Below, in pieces: positions 7,848-16,447 of a DNA stretch of 64,000 bases. The stretch is taken from the NCBI GenBank assembly GCA_005880985.1, contig VBIQ01000008.1, positions 1-64,000 on the forward strand, given 5' to 3'. The first letter of the stretch is position 1. Each line of letters begins with the position of its first letter. Under the pieces are notes generated by a model. It had not been told where the DNA came from and ran no database searches. It saw only the letters and a list, made by a program, of their open reading frames with translations. The position numbers and the translations under genes were made by a program. This DNA is from Chloroflexota bacterium (GTDB lineage Bacteria; Chloroflexota; Dormibacteria; Aeolococcales; Aeolococcaceae).

Positions 7848-8771
7848 TCACCGTGCGGACAGGCGCTGAACCTCGAGAAACTGCGATGGGGCGTGGTCAA
7901 CCTGCAGCGTCGTGTGCTCGATGTGGAAGCGTTCGCTGAGGAGCCGCTCGAGCTCGAGCCGGATGCGGTGGCAATCGTCCTTCGGATGCACCAGGACATG
8001 AGCGGACAGCGATGGGAACCCCGAGGTGACCTCCCAGACATGCAGGTCGTGGACATTGACGACGTGGGCGTGGTCGGCCAGCGCGCGACCGACCTGCTCG
8101 GGATCGACGCCGGCCGGCGCCGCTTCGAGGAGCACCATCCCGGCCTTCCAGAGGAGGCCGACGCCGGCGCGAACCATGAGGCCGGCGACGACCAGCGAGG
8201 CGATGGTGTCGGCGCGGTCGAATCCGGTGATCACGATGACGATGCCGGCGACGAGTGTGCCGATGAACGCGTAGAGATCGGTGACGGCGTGGCGAAAACT
8301 GCCCTGGATATTGAGGCTTCGACGGTTGGCCCGTGCCAGCTGCCACGTCGCCATGAGGTTGACCAGGATCCCCGCTGCAGCGGTGCCGATCACCGCCGCC
8401 CCCTGCACCGACGGCGGAGCGCCGAGCCTCCGTGCCGACTCGTAGACCAGCACGCCGGCCAAGAGGAAGAGCGTCGCTCCGTTGACGAGCGCGGCGAGGA
8501 TCTCGGCGCGCTTGAGGCCGAAGGTGAGGCCGCCAACCGGGGGTCGTGCCGCCAGGCGCAGCGCGACAAGCGACAGGCCGATCGCCCCGACGTCGGTGAG
8601 CATGTGGGCCGCGTCGGAGAGGAGGGCGAGGGAGTGGGCCAAGGCCCCGACCACCACCTCACCAACCATGAAGAGCGAGAGGAGGCTCAGGGTGACGAGA
8701 AGTCGCCCTTGGTCCGCATCACCGGTGATCTCGTGGCTGTGCCCCGGCCGTTCGGCTCCCTCTCCCGTCAC
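7848..8771 (-). CDS. cation diffusion facilitator (Zn/Co/Cd efflux)
   Basis: This 307-residue inner-membrane antiporter has six predicted helices. It shows the CDF metal site SLALLSDAAHMLTDVGA in helix 2, a second HxxxD-type site (FRHAVTDLYAF) in helix 5, and a cytoplasmic C-terminal domain with NVHDLHVWEVTSG and HVLVHP, which bind regulatory metal. I start at the GTG at 8771; upstream residues in the frame are basic and low-complexity. A histidine-containing leader (GHSHE) follows the start, as in many family members. The ribosome site is weak. There is no clear operon partner. Confidence 0.92.
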   Translation of the reverse strand: MTGEGAERPGHSHEITGDADQGRLLVTLSLLSLFMVGEVVVGALAHSLALLSDAAHMLTDVGAIGLSLVALRLAARPPVGGLTFGLKRAEILAALVNGATLFLLAGVLVYESARRLGAPPSVQGAAVIGTAAAGILVNLMATWQLARANRRSLNIQGSFRHAVTDLYAFIGTLVAGIVIVITGFDRADTIASLVVAGLMVRAGVGLLWKAGMVLLEAAPAGVDPEQVGRALADHAHVVNVHDLHVWEVTSGFPSLSAHVLVHPKDDCHRIRLELERLLSERFHIEHTTLQVDHAPSQFLEVQRLSAR

Positions 8772-9167
8772 GCGGAGCAGGCTACACGGCCGAAGCCGGG
8801 ACCACGACCCGGCTGCGGCCCGCCGCCCGCTCAATTTCTCCTCTGGGCCGTTCTGGCCGGTTCCTTCGGGCTCCTGACCGACAGGGCCATGCGACGCGAC
8901 GGATCGTGGCGACGACGTGAGCGCGAATCTGTCCGTGACCGGGTCAGCGAGATCACGCTCACCCAGGCCTGAGCAGCGGGCGCTGGCCGATCGCCTCGCT
9001 GACCCACATCCGGCACGCTGGCCGACGGCGTGTAACCCCTTGGCGTATCTGGGACCCGAGGAGGAAGGGGATCTCGTGTTGCCATTGCGGGCTTCGCACA
9101 CATACGTTTGGCAACCAATCCGGGCAGCGGGATCATGTGCATGGCCGCACAACGTGAGGAGTTGAGA
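8772..9167. other. intergenic region with motif B
   Basis: The 396 bp separate the divergent transporter and beta-propeller genes. From 9031 to about 9085 the sequence resembles the 5' leader of the cupredoxin at 4217-4268: the TGTAACC/GTATCT motif, then a GAGGAGGAAGGGG purine run. A short open frame of about 29 codons (GTG near 9078 to stop at 9165) follows that run and may be a remnant or leader peptide. No other gene is seen. Confidence 0.5.
9031..9050 (+). promoter_or_regulatory. shared upstream motif, copy B
   Basis: TGTAACC, seven bases, GTATCT, matching copy A exactly in both halves. It lies 118 bp before the start of the secreted beta-propeller gene and is followed by a purine-rich ribosome-site-like run, as at the cupredoxin. 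Confidence 0.5.
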
Positions 9168-10292
9168 ATGTCTGCCATCTCGCGTCGACCTGCGAGTGCC
9201 GCTCTCCTGGCGGCGGCGCTCCTAGCGCTCACGCCACTCGAAGTGGCCGCGGCGAGCACATTCATCGGCCCGTTCAACAGCGTGCAGACACTGGCCAGTA
9301 CGGTCCCCAATAACGGCGACGTCAACCCCTATGGCGTGGCCGTCGCTCCGGTGACCAGCGGCCGCCTGGTGGCCGGCGACGTGTTGGTCAGCAATTTCAA
9401 CAACCACCGCAATCTGCAGGGCACAGGCAGGACCATCGTCGAGGTGTCGCCGAGCGGAAGCCAGACCCTATTCGCGGAGATCAGTCCGAACAAGCTTCCC
9501 GGGCCGTGCCCGGGGGGAATCGGGCTCACCACGGCGCTGGTGGCTCTGCGCAGCGGCTGGGTCGTTGTCGGCAGCCTCCCCACCAAGGACGGCACGTCAG
9601 CGACCATGCAGGCGGGCTGCCTGCTCGTTCTCGATCCGATGGGGAATGTCGTCGAGACGGTATCCGGTCCACCGATCAACGGCCCGTGGGACATGACCGC
9701 CGTCGATCGAGGTGGCATGGCGACCCTCTTCGTCACCAACGTGCTCAACGGCACCGTTGCCTCGAGCCCGGACGTCGTCAACCGGGGCACTGTGGTTCGT
9801 CTTGGGCTGACGACCCCGAGCACGGGTTTGCCGACAATCACCTCGGAGACTGTCATCGGCCAGGGATTTCCGGAGCGAACCGATCCGTCGGCGCTGGTGG
9901 TCGGCCCGACTGGACTTGGTATCAATAGGAAGGGAACGCTCTACATCGCCGACAGTGCCGCCAGCCGTGTTGCATCCATCGGCGGTGCACTCACCCGGAC
10001 GACGCCGGCGACCGGCACCACCGTGTCCGCAGGCGGGAATATCAATGATCCGCTCGGCTTGGCCATGGCTCCCAATGGCGACATCCTCACGACCAATGGA
10101 GGGGACGGCAATCTGGTGGAGACGACCCCAAGCGGCAACCAGGCCGCGGTGAAGACGCTCGATAGCAGCCCGGCGCCCCCGGGGCCAAATGGGAATGGCA
10201 CGCTCTTCGGCCTGGCGGTGGTACCTGATGGCAGTGGCGTCTACTTCGTCGATGACGGCACCAATACCCTGAATCTGCTGAACAAGGCGTGA
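9168..10292 (+). CDS. secreted NHL/SMP-type beta-propeller protein
   Basis: This 374-residue exported protein has a signal peptide (about 1-29, RRPASAALLAAALLALTPLE ending in VAAAS). Repeated propeller blades follow, such as VNPYGVAVAPV, GLGINRKGTLYIADSAASRV, PLGLAMAPNGDILTTNGGDGN and LFGLAVVPDGSGVYFVDDG. I start at the ATG at 9168 because GAGGAG precedes it. The frame stops with TGA at 10290-10292, but the same frame continues beyond it into a cell-surface anchor tail like that of the cupredoxin at 4263. The protein is thus released rather than anchored unless the stop is bypassed. Function is unknown; NHL propellers usually bind proteins or ligands. Confidence 0.82.
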   Translation: MSAISRRPASAALLAAALLALTPLEVAAASTFIGPFNSVQTLASTVPNNGDVNPYGVAVAPVTSGRLVAGDVLVSNFNNHRNLQGTGRTIVEVSPSGSQTLFAEISPNKLPGPCPGGIGLTTALVALRSGWVVVGSLPTKDGTSATMQAGCLLVLDPMGNVVETVSGPPINGPWDMTAVDRGGMATLFVTNVLNGTVASSPDVVNRGTVVRLGLTTPSTGLPTITSETVIGQGFPERTDPSALVVGPTGLGINRKGTLYIADSAASRVASIGGALTRTTPATGTTVSAGGNINDPLGLAMAPNGDILTTNGGDGNLVETTPSGNQAAVKTLDSSPAPPGPNGNGTLFGLAVVPDGSGVYFVDDGTNTLNLLNKA

Positions 10293-10427
10293 CCTGGCTG
10301 CGACCGGCGCGGAGAGAGCGTGCCCACGAGCACCCCGAACACCGCGGCACCGGCGGCGGAAGCAGGCGCTCTGGTGGCAGCGTTCGTGCTTCTAGGCGCT
10401 GGACTCTGGAGGCCCCGGCGCAAGTGA
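10293..10427 (+). pseudogene. orphaned C-terminal anchor tail
   Basis: In the frame of the beta-propeller gene, directly after its TGA, 44 codons encode a tail containing TPNTAAPAAEAG, a hydrophobic helix (LVAAFVLLGAGLW) and RPRRK before a stop at 10425-10427. It closely matches the end of the cupredoxin at 4263 (TPNTAAPAAEGG, VVVLGAGLW, ARR). The similarity continues into the 3' flank to about 10510. I read it as an anchor module cut from its protein by one stop codon. The GTG at 10320 could in principle start a tiny 35-residue membrane peptide. Confidence 0.75.
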
Positions 10428-10510
10428 GGGGTCGAGCGCGTCAATCGAGATCGAGCGCGACGGCCCGCAGCGACATGCGCGAGCCCCTGGCGGCCGGTGT
10501 CTGGCGGCTT
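10293..10510. repeat. diverged copy of 4780-4995
   Basis: The DNA resembles the 3' end of the cupredoxin gene and its flank. Shared stretches include CACCCCGAACACCGCGGC, GCGCTGGACT/GGGCTGGGCTT and CGTCAATCGAGATC, the last lying beyond the stop codons. Sharing both coding and non-coding sequence points to a segmental duplication, not convergent tails. Confidence 0.75.
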
Positions 10511-10584
10511 TCCGGCGCGCCATTGACGAGCTTCGGGCGATCACCGCTGGGGACGGGGCCTCGAGCCGAAAGCGCGCGGGTGCG

Positions 10585-10604
10585 TGTAACCCGATCGCGT
10601 AGCA
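10585..10604 (+). promoter_or_regulatory. shared upstream motif, copy C
   Basis: TGTAACC, seven bases, GTAGCA: the first half is identical to copies A and B and the second is partly changed. It lies 48 bp before the start of the COG4315 lipoprotein gene. Confidence 0.42.
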
Positions 10605-10652
10605 TTGATTCGCCGACTAATGGGGCCAAACTGATCTGGAGGCGCCCAGACG

Positions 10653-11153
10653 ATGCGGGCTCTTGAGGCGACACTGGCGTTGGGGCTCGTTCCCCTTGTA
10701 CTGGCCGCGTGCGGTAGTTCGTCATCGTCCACCTCAGGAGCGACGCCCACCTCCGCCTCGGCCTCGACTGAGAGCCCGACCTCCAGCCCTTCGTCGAGCC
10801 CTGCTCAGATCAAGACGGCGACGGTGACGGTCTCAGGGGCCTCCAAGACCGTGCTGGCCGACAGCCAGGGAATGACCCTCTACTACCGGACCACGGACAG
10901 CTCGACCAAGGTCACCTGCACGGGGACCTGCGCGGCCAACTGGCCCCCGGTCCTGGCGACATCTGGCACGCCGACCGGTTCGTCTTCGGTCACCGGCACT
11001 CTGACCGTGTTCGCGGGTCCGAATGGAAACCAGGTCCTGTACAACGGACACCCTCTGTACCGCTGGGTCCACGACACGGCTCCGGGGCAGGCGACCGGCC
11101 AGGGGGTTGGCGGCTTCCTTGTAGCCACGCCGGATCTGGCAGCTTCGAGCTAG
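10653..11153 (+). CDS. COG4315-type secreted-repeat lipoprotein
   Basis: This 166-residue protein has a lipoprotein signal (LVLAAC, acylated Cys about residue 20), a Ser/Thr-rich linker, and a globular part. The globular part has two copies of the secreted-repeat unit (PF03640): SQGMTLYYRTTDS with CTGTCAANWPP, and NGHPLYRWVHDTAPGQATGQG. The family is common in actinomycetes and of unknown function, often near redox or copper proteins. Motif C lies upstream, linking it with the cupredoxin and propeller genes. Confidence 0.85.
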   Translation: MRALEATLALGLVPLVLAACGSSSSSTSGATPTSASASTESPTSSPSSSPAQIKTATVTVSGASKTVLADSQGMTLYYRTTDSSTKVTCTGTCAANWPPVLATSGTPTGSSSVTGTLTVFAGPNGNQVLYNGHPLYRWVHDTAPGQATGQGVGGFLVATPDLAASS

Positions 11154-11252
11154 GAGCGCGGGCAGCAAGATCTCCGCCTCGGCAGCCGTCGTACACGGTG
11201 AGTCGGCGCCGCGGGTGCGCCGGAAGGGCAAGGCGGGAGGTAGGTACAGCTG

Positions 11253-11669
11253 ATGGACCTGGCACCCTTGCTGGCCAGCCTGGCGCTCCTCATCCTGCTC
11301 ATGACCGTGGTCTGGGTGGTCGCCCTGGTCGATGTGGCGCAGGCGCGGGACACCGACCCGACGACGCGGCCGCTGCTCGCTGCACTCCTGATCTTCGTCG
11401 CCCCGGTCGGCCTCCTGGCCTGGGCACTGGTCCGCGGGCCGGACTGGTGGCGAGCCTTGGCCGTGGTCGCGACACTCGGAACCCTTGTCATCGTGCCCCT
11501 GCTTGTGATCGCCGCAGCCTCCTCGGCACGATCGCACTCTGTCTCCCCGGCACGGCAGCAGACCCCCACCGTGATGGTGGAGCGGGCGCCGTCGCTGGTT
11601 TGCGATAGCACCGGCGCGTGCTACGACCCCAGCCATGGCGCCACGGTGCACGCCACGCCCTCGCGGTAG
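11253..11669 (+). CDS. small membrane protein, PLDc_N-like
   Basis: This 138-residue protein has three hydrophobic helices in its first 95 residues (LASLALLILLMTVVWVVALV, PLLAALLIFVAPVGLLAWAL, a third near 75-92), then a Ser/Pro-rich tail with two cysteines (CDSTGACYD). The first two helices resemble the membrane half of phospholipase-D N-terminal (PLDc_N) proteins, but no enzyme domain follows. An AGGTAGGT-type ribosome site precedes the ATG. It converges on the YwaF-like gene with 2 bp between stops. Role unknown. Confidence 0.6.
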   Translation: MDLAPLLASLALLILLMTVVWVVALVDVAQARDTDPTTRPLLAALLIFVAPVGLLAWALVRGPDWWRALAVVATLGTLVIVPLLVIAAASSARSHSVSPARQQTPTVMVERAPSLVCDSTGACYDPSHGATVHATPSR

Positions 11670-11671
11670 CG

Positions 11672-12388
11672 TCAAGGCTCGGTAGGCGATGCTCGCGCGC
11701 GCGAGATGCGGAACGGTGCGTCGAGCGCGAGCAGAAGAACGATTGCGAGCATCCCGGCGATGCCGAGGTACCACGGCCATGGGCCCATGAGATCGAAGAG
11801 CGTTCCTGCAGCTCCCTTGCTGCGAAGAAACAGATAGTTGCCACCAGTAGCCACGTCCGCCGGTACCGCAACCACGAATGCGTAGAGTGCCGTGATGGCG
11901 AAGACGCGTGGCACCGCGTGATCACGCGGCCTCAGTCTAAGCCCGATGACAAGGAAGAGCGCGGCGAGCACCGGGCCGATGTGAGCGATGTAGAACTGGA
12001 AGTAGAAGTAGCTGGGAAAGTGATAGCGCGTGTCCGGCTGGAGCACGCCCTGGATCGTCCCGGCGCAACCCCAGAAGTACGTCAACTCGACGAGCACTGG
12101 GAGCGGCCGCCAGAGCGTGGCCGCGGCGACGATGTTCGCCACCGGGCAGACGTCGATCAGGAGGTTGCTCGAGGCATTCCACGTCCCCCCGGCAGCGAGG
12201 ACTGTCTGCCACACGACAATGTTCACGAGGAGCGCGGCACCCAGGGCCCGTCCCGCGGGCACCCGCCACGGACCTGGCCACCGGCGGGCCGCCGCGCAGA
12301 GACCGACACTGACCAGGGCGCCGACCGCAGCCGCGCCGAGGTGCTCCGTACTGGTGAGCGCGACCACAGCCACCGGCGCATGTATCAA
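11672..12388 (-). CDS. TIGR02206/YwaF family membrane protein
   Basis: This 238-residue protein has about six transmembrane helices. It shows the family pattern: STEHLGA near the start, LLIDVCPVANIVAAATLW, ELTYFWGCAGTIQGVLQPDTRYHFP, then GGNYLFLRSKGAAGTLFDLMGPWPWY. Members are conserved integral membrane proteins of unknown function. The next gene on the strand ends 33 bp upstream, so it may be co-transcribed with the PaaK-like enzyme. Confidence 0.85.
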   Translation of the reverse strand: MIHAPVAVVALTSTEHLGAAAVGALVSVGLCAAARRWPGPWRVPAGRALGAALLVNIVVWQTVLAAGGTWNASSNLLIDVCPVANIVAAATLWRPLPVLVELTYFWGCAGTIQGVLQPDTRYHFPSYFYFQFYIAHIGPVLAALFLVIGLRLRPRDHAVPRVFAITALYAFVVAVPADVATGGNYLFLRSKGAAGTLFDLMGPWPWYLGIAGMLAIVLLLALDAPFRISRARASPTEP

Positions 12389-12421
12389 GGTCGCGATGGT
12401 AGCTCCGGGCAGCTCAGCCCC

Positions 12422-13777
12422 TCACTGGTCTCTGAGCCGCGATACCACCGCCCGCACCTTGCCACTCGGGCCGGGCGCGATCGCCTCCACAAACCTGATC
12501 TCGACCGAGGCCTGTTCTCCGATGGTGCTCCGGAACCGCTGGAGCAGGTTGCGGCCAAGAGCCTCACGGTCGGTGGACGTTGCACTGACGACGTCGACGC
12601 AGAGTTGGTCTGGAGCCAGTTGGACAACTTGGAACTGCCACACCTCGTCCTCACCGCGGAACGGGACGCAGACCATCTGGGGGTGGATGCGACGGCCGTT
12701 GCTCACCTCGACCCACTCGTCGCTGCGACCCTGGATCGGGGAGAGAAGAGGCAGGTTTCTGCCGCAGCCGCACCGACCCGGCAGTAGGGCGGCCACGTCA
12801 CCGATCCGGTAGTTCAGGACGACGGTGGCTCGGTTCTCGAGGTTGGAGACCACCACCTCGCCCACCTCACCCAGGGGCAGCGCCCGTCCGTCCAACCCGA
12901 CCACCCGCACCGGATAGCAGTCGACGTTGACGTGAAGCACGCTCTCGTGGGCGCAGCCAAAGGCGATCGGTTGAGCTTCGACGGCCTGATAGAGCTCAAA
13001 GACCGGAATTCGAAAACCCTCCGAGATCAGCCGCCTGCTTGCCTCGGTGAGGGCGTCGCCGCCGAAGACAACGGCCTTGGGCTGATGAAAGGCGCCGGGA
13101 TGGGATTGGAGGTAGCCGAAGAGGGCGGCGAGATACGACCCGTACGAGGCGATCACCTCGGGCTGGTGCTGCGTGATCAGCTTGATGTTCAGGGTTGGAG
13201 GGTCCCCGAGTGACAGATGCTGTCGCTTCGGACGGAGCAGCTGCGGGACATAGGCCAGAGCCCGCCCGATTCGCTCGCCTTCACGTGGGCTCCCACCTGG
13301 GGCCGTGATCACCGTCTCGCGGTAGCCGAAGCGCCTGCCGACCAGATCAGCGACCATGGAACGGTATCGCTCGCGCCGGGAGATCACTGTGAACCACGAC
13401 TTCCAGTCCCAGAAGACGGTGAGGGGAGATCCGGTGCTGCCGGAGCTCCGCATCACCGCGTACGCCGATTGCGGTTGGGCAGCAGACAGGAAGTACTCCG
13501 GGTCGCGTTGGAGCTGGTCCCGTTCGAGCACTGGCAACCTGGCGAGGTCCTCGGCCGAGGTGAGGTCATCTGGCGTCAGGCCCAGCCGGTCCATCGTTTC
13601 CCGGTAGTAGGGAACGGTCTGATACGCGTGCGCCACCATGGAGGTCACCCGGCGAGACTGCATCCGCCGGATCGCCTCCTCACTGCGAAAGGGAAACGCG
13701 GCCTCGCCGACGGTCTGGCGCGCCAGATAGGCAGACCATCGAAGCTGTCGTGCCAATCGAGCGATGCCGGACTGCAT
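12422..13777 (-). CDS. PaaK-like adenylate-forming enzyme (paralogue 1)
   Basis: This 451-residue protein resembles phenylacetate-CoA ligases and coenzyme F390 synthetases. It has an N-terminal VPYYRETMDRLGL block, the nucleotide-binding loop MRSSGSTGSPLTVFWD (about residues 110-125), NYRIGDVAALLPGRCGCGRNLPLL near 330, and a C-terminal lid. A zinc-like CGCG motif sits in the late part. I start at the ATG at 13777, since from there it aligns without gaps to the divergent paralogue at 13854. The two starts are 76 bp apart, so they share a promoter region. The substrate acid is unknown. Confidence 0.8.
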   Translation of the reverse strand: MQSGIARLARQLRWSAYLARQTVGEAAFPFRSEEAIRRMQSRRVTSMVAHAYQTVPYYRETMDRLGLTPDDLTSAEDLARLPVLERDQLQRDPEYFLSAAQPQSAYAVMRSSGSTGSPLTVFWDWKSWFTVISRRERYRSMVADLVGRRFGYRETVITAPGGSPREGERIGRALAYVPQLLRPKRQHLSLGDPPTLNIKLITQHQPEVIASYGSYLAALFGYLQSHPGAFHQPKAVVFGGDALTEASRRLISEGFRIPVFELYQAVEAQPIAFGCAHESVLHVNVDCYPVRVVGLDGRALPLGEVGEVVVSNLENRATVVLNYRIGDVAALLPGRCGCGRNLPLLSPIQGRSDEWVEVSNGRRIHPQMVCVPFRGEDEVWQFQVVQLAPDQLCVDVVSATSTDREALGRNLLQRFRSTIGEQASVEIRFVEAIAPGPSGKVRAVVSRLRDQ

Positions 13778-13853
13778 CGTCCAGCCAGTGTAGGCGCTCC
13801 ATCGGGGAGCGCGCCGTCTTGACAAGGTGATGGCGGCGGGCTCAAGTTGCCGC

Positions 13854-15200
13854 ATGCGCCACAGCTCCGCCCGACTTCAGCAACGGATCTGGTGGACCGG
13901 CTACCTCGCGGCACACACCGCGGGTGAGGCGCACTTTCCCTTCCTTCCGGAGATCGTGCTGCGGCGAGTGCAGTCACATCGCGTCCGGTCGATCGTTCGG
14001 CACGCGTACCACGCCGTCCCTTACTACAGAGAGAGCATGGACCGCCTGCGCTTGCGTGTGGAGCAGTTTCGCACCGTGGAAGACCTGGCGCTTCTGCCAA
14101 TCCTCGAGCGGGACCAGATCCAACGGGACCCTGAGTATTTCCTCTCCACCGCGCCGGCGAAGCTGCCACACCGAACGGAGCGCAGCTCGGGAAGCACCGG
14201 CGTTCCCGTCACGGTCTTCTGGGATTGGGCCTCCTGGCTGCGGACTCTGGCTCGTCGCGAGCGGGCCACCTTGACGGTTCGGCGGCTGGCTGGCCGCCGC
14301 AACCATCGCGCCACCCTCATCGCGGTGTTGCCGGTGGCGATGGAAGGGATCTCGATGCTTCGCGACGGGACCCTCATCCCGGCGCGACTGCGACCAATCC
14401 AGCAACGGCTCTCGTCACTTGATCCCCCGGAGCTGAACATCGAGCGGATGAACGAGTTTCGTCCAGACGTGGTGGTCGCCTTCGGCTCATACGTGGACGC
14501 GTGCTTCCGATACCTGGAGGCGTATCCACGCGACTTCCATCGTCCCAAGGCCATCGTGTATGCGAGTGACGCTCTCCCTGAGCCAACGCGGCGGCGTGTG
14601 GTCGAAGGTTTCGGAATACCAGTCGTTGCCGGCTATCAGGCTGTCGAGGCTCATCCGATTGCATTTGGATGCGGTCGAGGAAGCTCGATGCATGTGAACA
14701 TCGACATCAACCCGGTGCGCATCGTGGGGCGCTCGGACGAATCGCTCGCTGTGGATGAGACGGGTGACATCATCGTTTCGAATCTCGAGAACCGCGCCTC
14801 GGTGATCCTCAACTACCGTATCGGCGACCTCGCCGCCCTGCTGTCAGAACGATGCAGCTGCGGGCGGACGCTACCACTCCTCTCACGCATTCAAGGACGC
14901 CGAGGTGACTGGTTCGAACTCACGGGGGGCGTGTCCATACCGCCCCAGGAAATCGAGATCGAATTGACTCCCGAAACCGAGATCATGCGCTGGCAGCTGG
15001 TCCAGGTCGCCCCTGACCTCATCCGGGTTTCGCTTCTGTGCCGGCCGTCCTGCGACAAGGAAGCGCTCCGGCTACGCTTGGAAGCAAGGCTGGTGCGAGT
15101 GTTTCGCGGCCTGGCCCGGGTGGAGACACAGTTTGTGGACCGGTTCGGTCAATCTCCGTCGGGGAAGTTCCACGCGTTCGTGCCGCTATCCCGGCGGTAG
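13854..15200 (+). CDS. PaaK-like adenylate-forming enzyme (paralogue 2)
   Basis: This 448-residue protein is a close paralogue of the divergent neighbour. Matching blocks are GEAHFPF, VRHAYHAVPYYRESMDRL, RSSGSTGVPVTVFWDWASW, PIAFGCGRGSSMHVNID, NYRIGDLAALLSERCSCGRTLPLL and SPSGKFHA. The start at 13854 is set by the gapless match of the first 30 residues with paralogue 1; an in-frame GTG at 13827 is an alternative. No acyl carrier protein, thioesterase or reductase is nearby. The pair probably activate related aromatic or other carboxylic acids, either as CoA esters or as adenylates. Confidence 0.8.
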   Translation: MRHSSARLQQRIWWTGYLAAHTAGEAHFPFLPEIVLRRVQSHRVRSIVRHAYHAVPYYRESMDRLRLRVEQFRTVEDLALLPILERDQIQRDPEYFLSTAPAKLPHRTERSSGSTGVPVTVFWDWASWLRTLARRERATLTVRRLAGRRNHRATLIAVLPVAMEGISMLRDGTLIPARLRPIQQRLSSLDPPELNIERMNEFRPDVVVAFGSYVDACFRYLEAYPRDFHRPKAIVYASDALPEPTRRRVVEGFGIPVVAGYQAVEAHPIAFGCGRGSSMHVNIDINPVRIVGRSDESLAVDETGDIIVSNLENRASVILNYRIGDLAALLSERCSCGRTLPLLSRIQGRRGDWFELTGGVSIPPQEIEIELTPETEIMRWQLVQVAPDLIRVSLLCRPSCDKEALRLRLEARLVRVFRGLARVETQFVDRFGQSPSGKFHAFVPLSRR

Positions 15201-15216
15201 CGGTCGGCGAGCCGTC

Positions 15217-16440
15217 TCAAGCTCGGGTGAGCGCCTGACGGCTGCGTTGCAGAAAATCGCGCTCGGTGGCGTTGTCGGTGTGGGCGATCGCCGCCTCGTA
15301 CGCACGCGCCGCCTCGGGGTTGCGGCCGAGGCGCCGGAGCAGGTCGGCGCGGATGGCGTGGAGCAGGTAGTAGCCGTCGAGGTCGAGGCCGTCGACGACG
15401 GTGAGCGCTGCATCTGGTCCCTCGACTTCGGCGACCGCGACCGCGCGGTTGAGGGCGACGACCGGGCTCGGGGCGACCGACTGGAGCTGGTTGTACAGCT
15501 GCAGGATCTGCCACCAGTCGGTGGCGGCCGCGGCCGGCGCGTCGCTGTGGACGGCGTTGATCGCCGCCTGCAACTGGTAGGGGCCGGGCTGGTTGCGCAT
15601 CAGGCATTGCCGGACGAGGGCCTGGCCCTCGTCGATGAGGCCGCGATCCCACAGGGCGCGATCCTGGTCGGTCAGCAGCACCAGGTTGCCGTCCGAGGTC
15701 GTGCGGGAGGCGCGACGCGACTCGACGAGCAGCATCAGCGCGAGCAGCCCCATGACCTCCGGCTCGTCGGGCATGAGCTCGGTCAGGAGCCGTCCGAGGC
15801 GGATCGCCTCGGCGCAGAGGTCGTCGCGAACCAGCCGGGCGCCCGAGCTCGCCGCGTAGCCCTCGTTGAAGATCAGGTAGATCACGACAAGCACGGCGCG
15901 AAGGCGGCCCGGGAGGTCGGCTTCGCTCGGGATCCGGTACGGGATCCTCGCGTCGCGGATCTTGCCCTTGGCCCGGACCAGCCGCTGGGCCATGGTCGGC
16001 TCGGGCACCAGGAAGGCGCGCGCGATCTCTGCGGTGGTGAGGCCTCCGAGGAGCCGGAGCGTCAGCGCGACCTGCCGGACGGGGGCGAGCGCGGGGTGAC
16101 AGCAGGTGAAGATCAGGCGCAGCCGATCGTCGCGCACGGCACCCTCCTCGGCCGCCTCGCCACGCTCGTGCAGAAGCGCGGCCTGCGCCTGCCGGTCGGC
16201 ACGAGACGCCTCCCGGCGGAGGCGGTCGATCGCCCGGTTGCGGGCGGTGGTGATGATCCAACCGGCCGGACGCGGGGGCAGCCCGGCGGCCGGCCATCGC
16301 TGCACCGCCGCGGTGAACGCGTCCTGGACCGCCTCCTCGGCGAGGTCGATGTCACCGAATTGGCGGACCAGGACGGCCACCGCGCGACCGTACTCTTCGC
16401 GGAACACACGTTCGATCTCGGAGACGTCGAGGGCCGGCAC
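15217..16440 (-). CDS. ECF42-type RNA polymerase sigma factor
   Basis: This 407-residue protein has sigma region 2 (about 8-75: [40 protein letters not shown]), region 4 (about 110-170: [20 protein letters not shown]) and a long C-terminal helical extension (DUF6596/TPR-like). That extension contains IYLIFNEGY and [14 protein letters not shown]. This is the ECF42 layout, whose members are encoded next to DGPF (YCII-related) proteins and use the C-terminal domain in place of an anti-sigma factor. It starts with GTG 7 bp after the DGPF gene on the same strand. Confidence 0.93.
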   Translation of the reverse strand: MPALDVSEIERVFREEYGRAVAVLVRQFGDIDLAEEAVQDAFTAAVQRWPAAGLPPRPAGWIITTARNRAIDRLRREASRADRQAQAALLHERGEAAEEGAVRDDRLRLIFTCCHPALAPVRQVALTLRLLGGLTTAEIARAFLVPEPTMAQRLVRAKGKIRDARIPYRIPSEADLPGRLRAVLVVIYLIFNEGYAASSGARLVRDDLCAEAIRLGRLLTELMPDEPEVMGLLALMLLVESRRASRTTSDGNLVLLTDQDRALWDRGLIDEGQALVRQCLMRNQPGPYQLQAAINAVHSDAPAAAATDWWQILQLYNQLQSVAPSPVVALNRAVAVAEVEGPDAALTVVDGLDLDGYYLLHAIRADLLRRLGRNPEAARAYEAAIAHTDNATERDFLQRSRQALTRA

Positions 16441-16447
16441 GCCGATG

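Noticed and set aside
10290-10292. TGA as a selenocysteine codon in the beta-propeller
   Set aside because: No SECIS-like hairpin could be placed directly after it, and the tail is a linker, not a redox site. A nonsense mutation is simpler.
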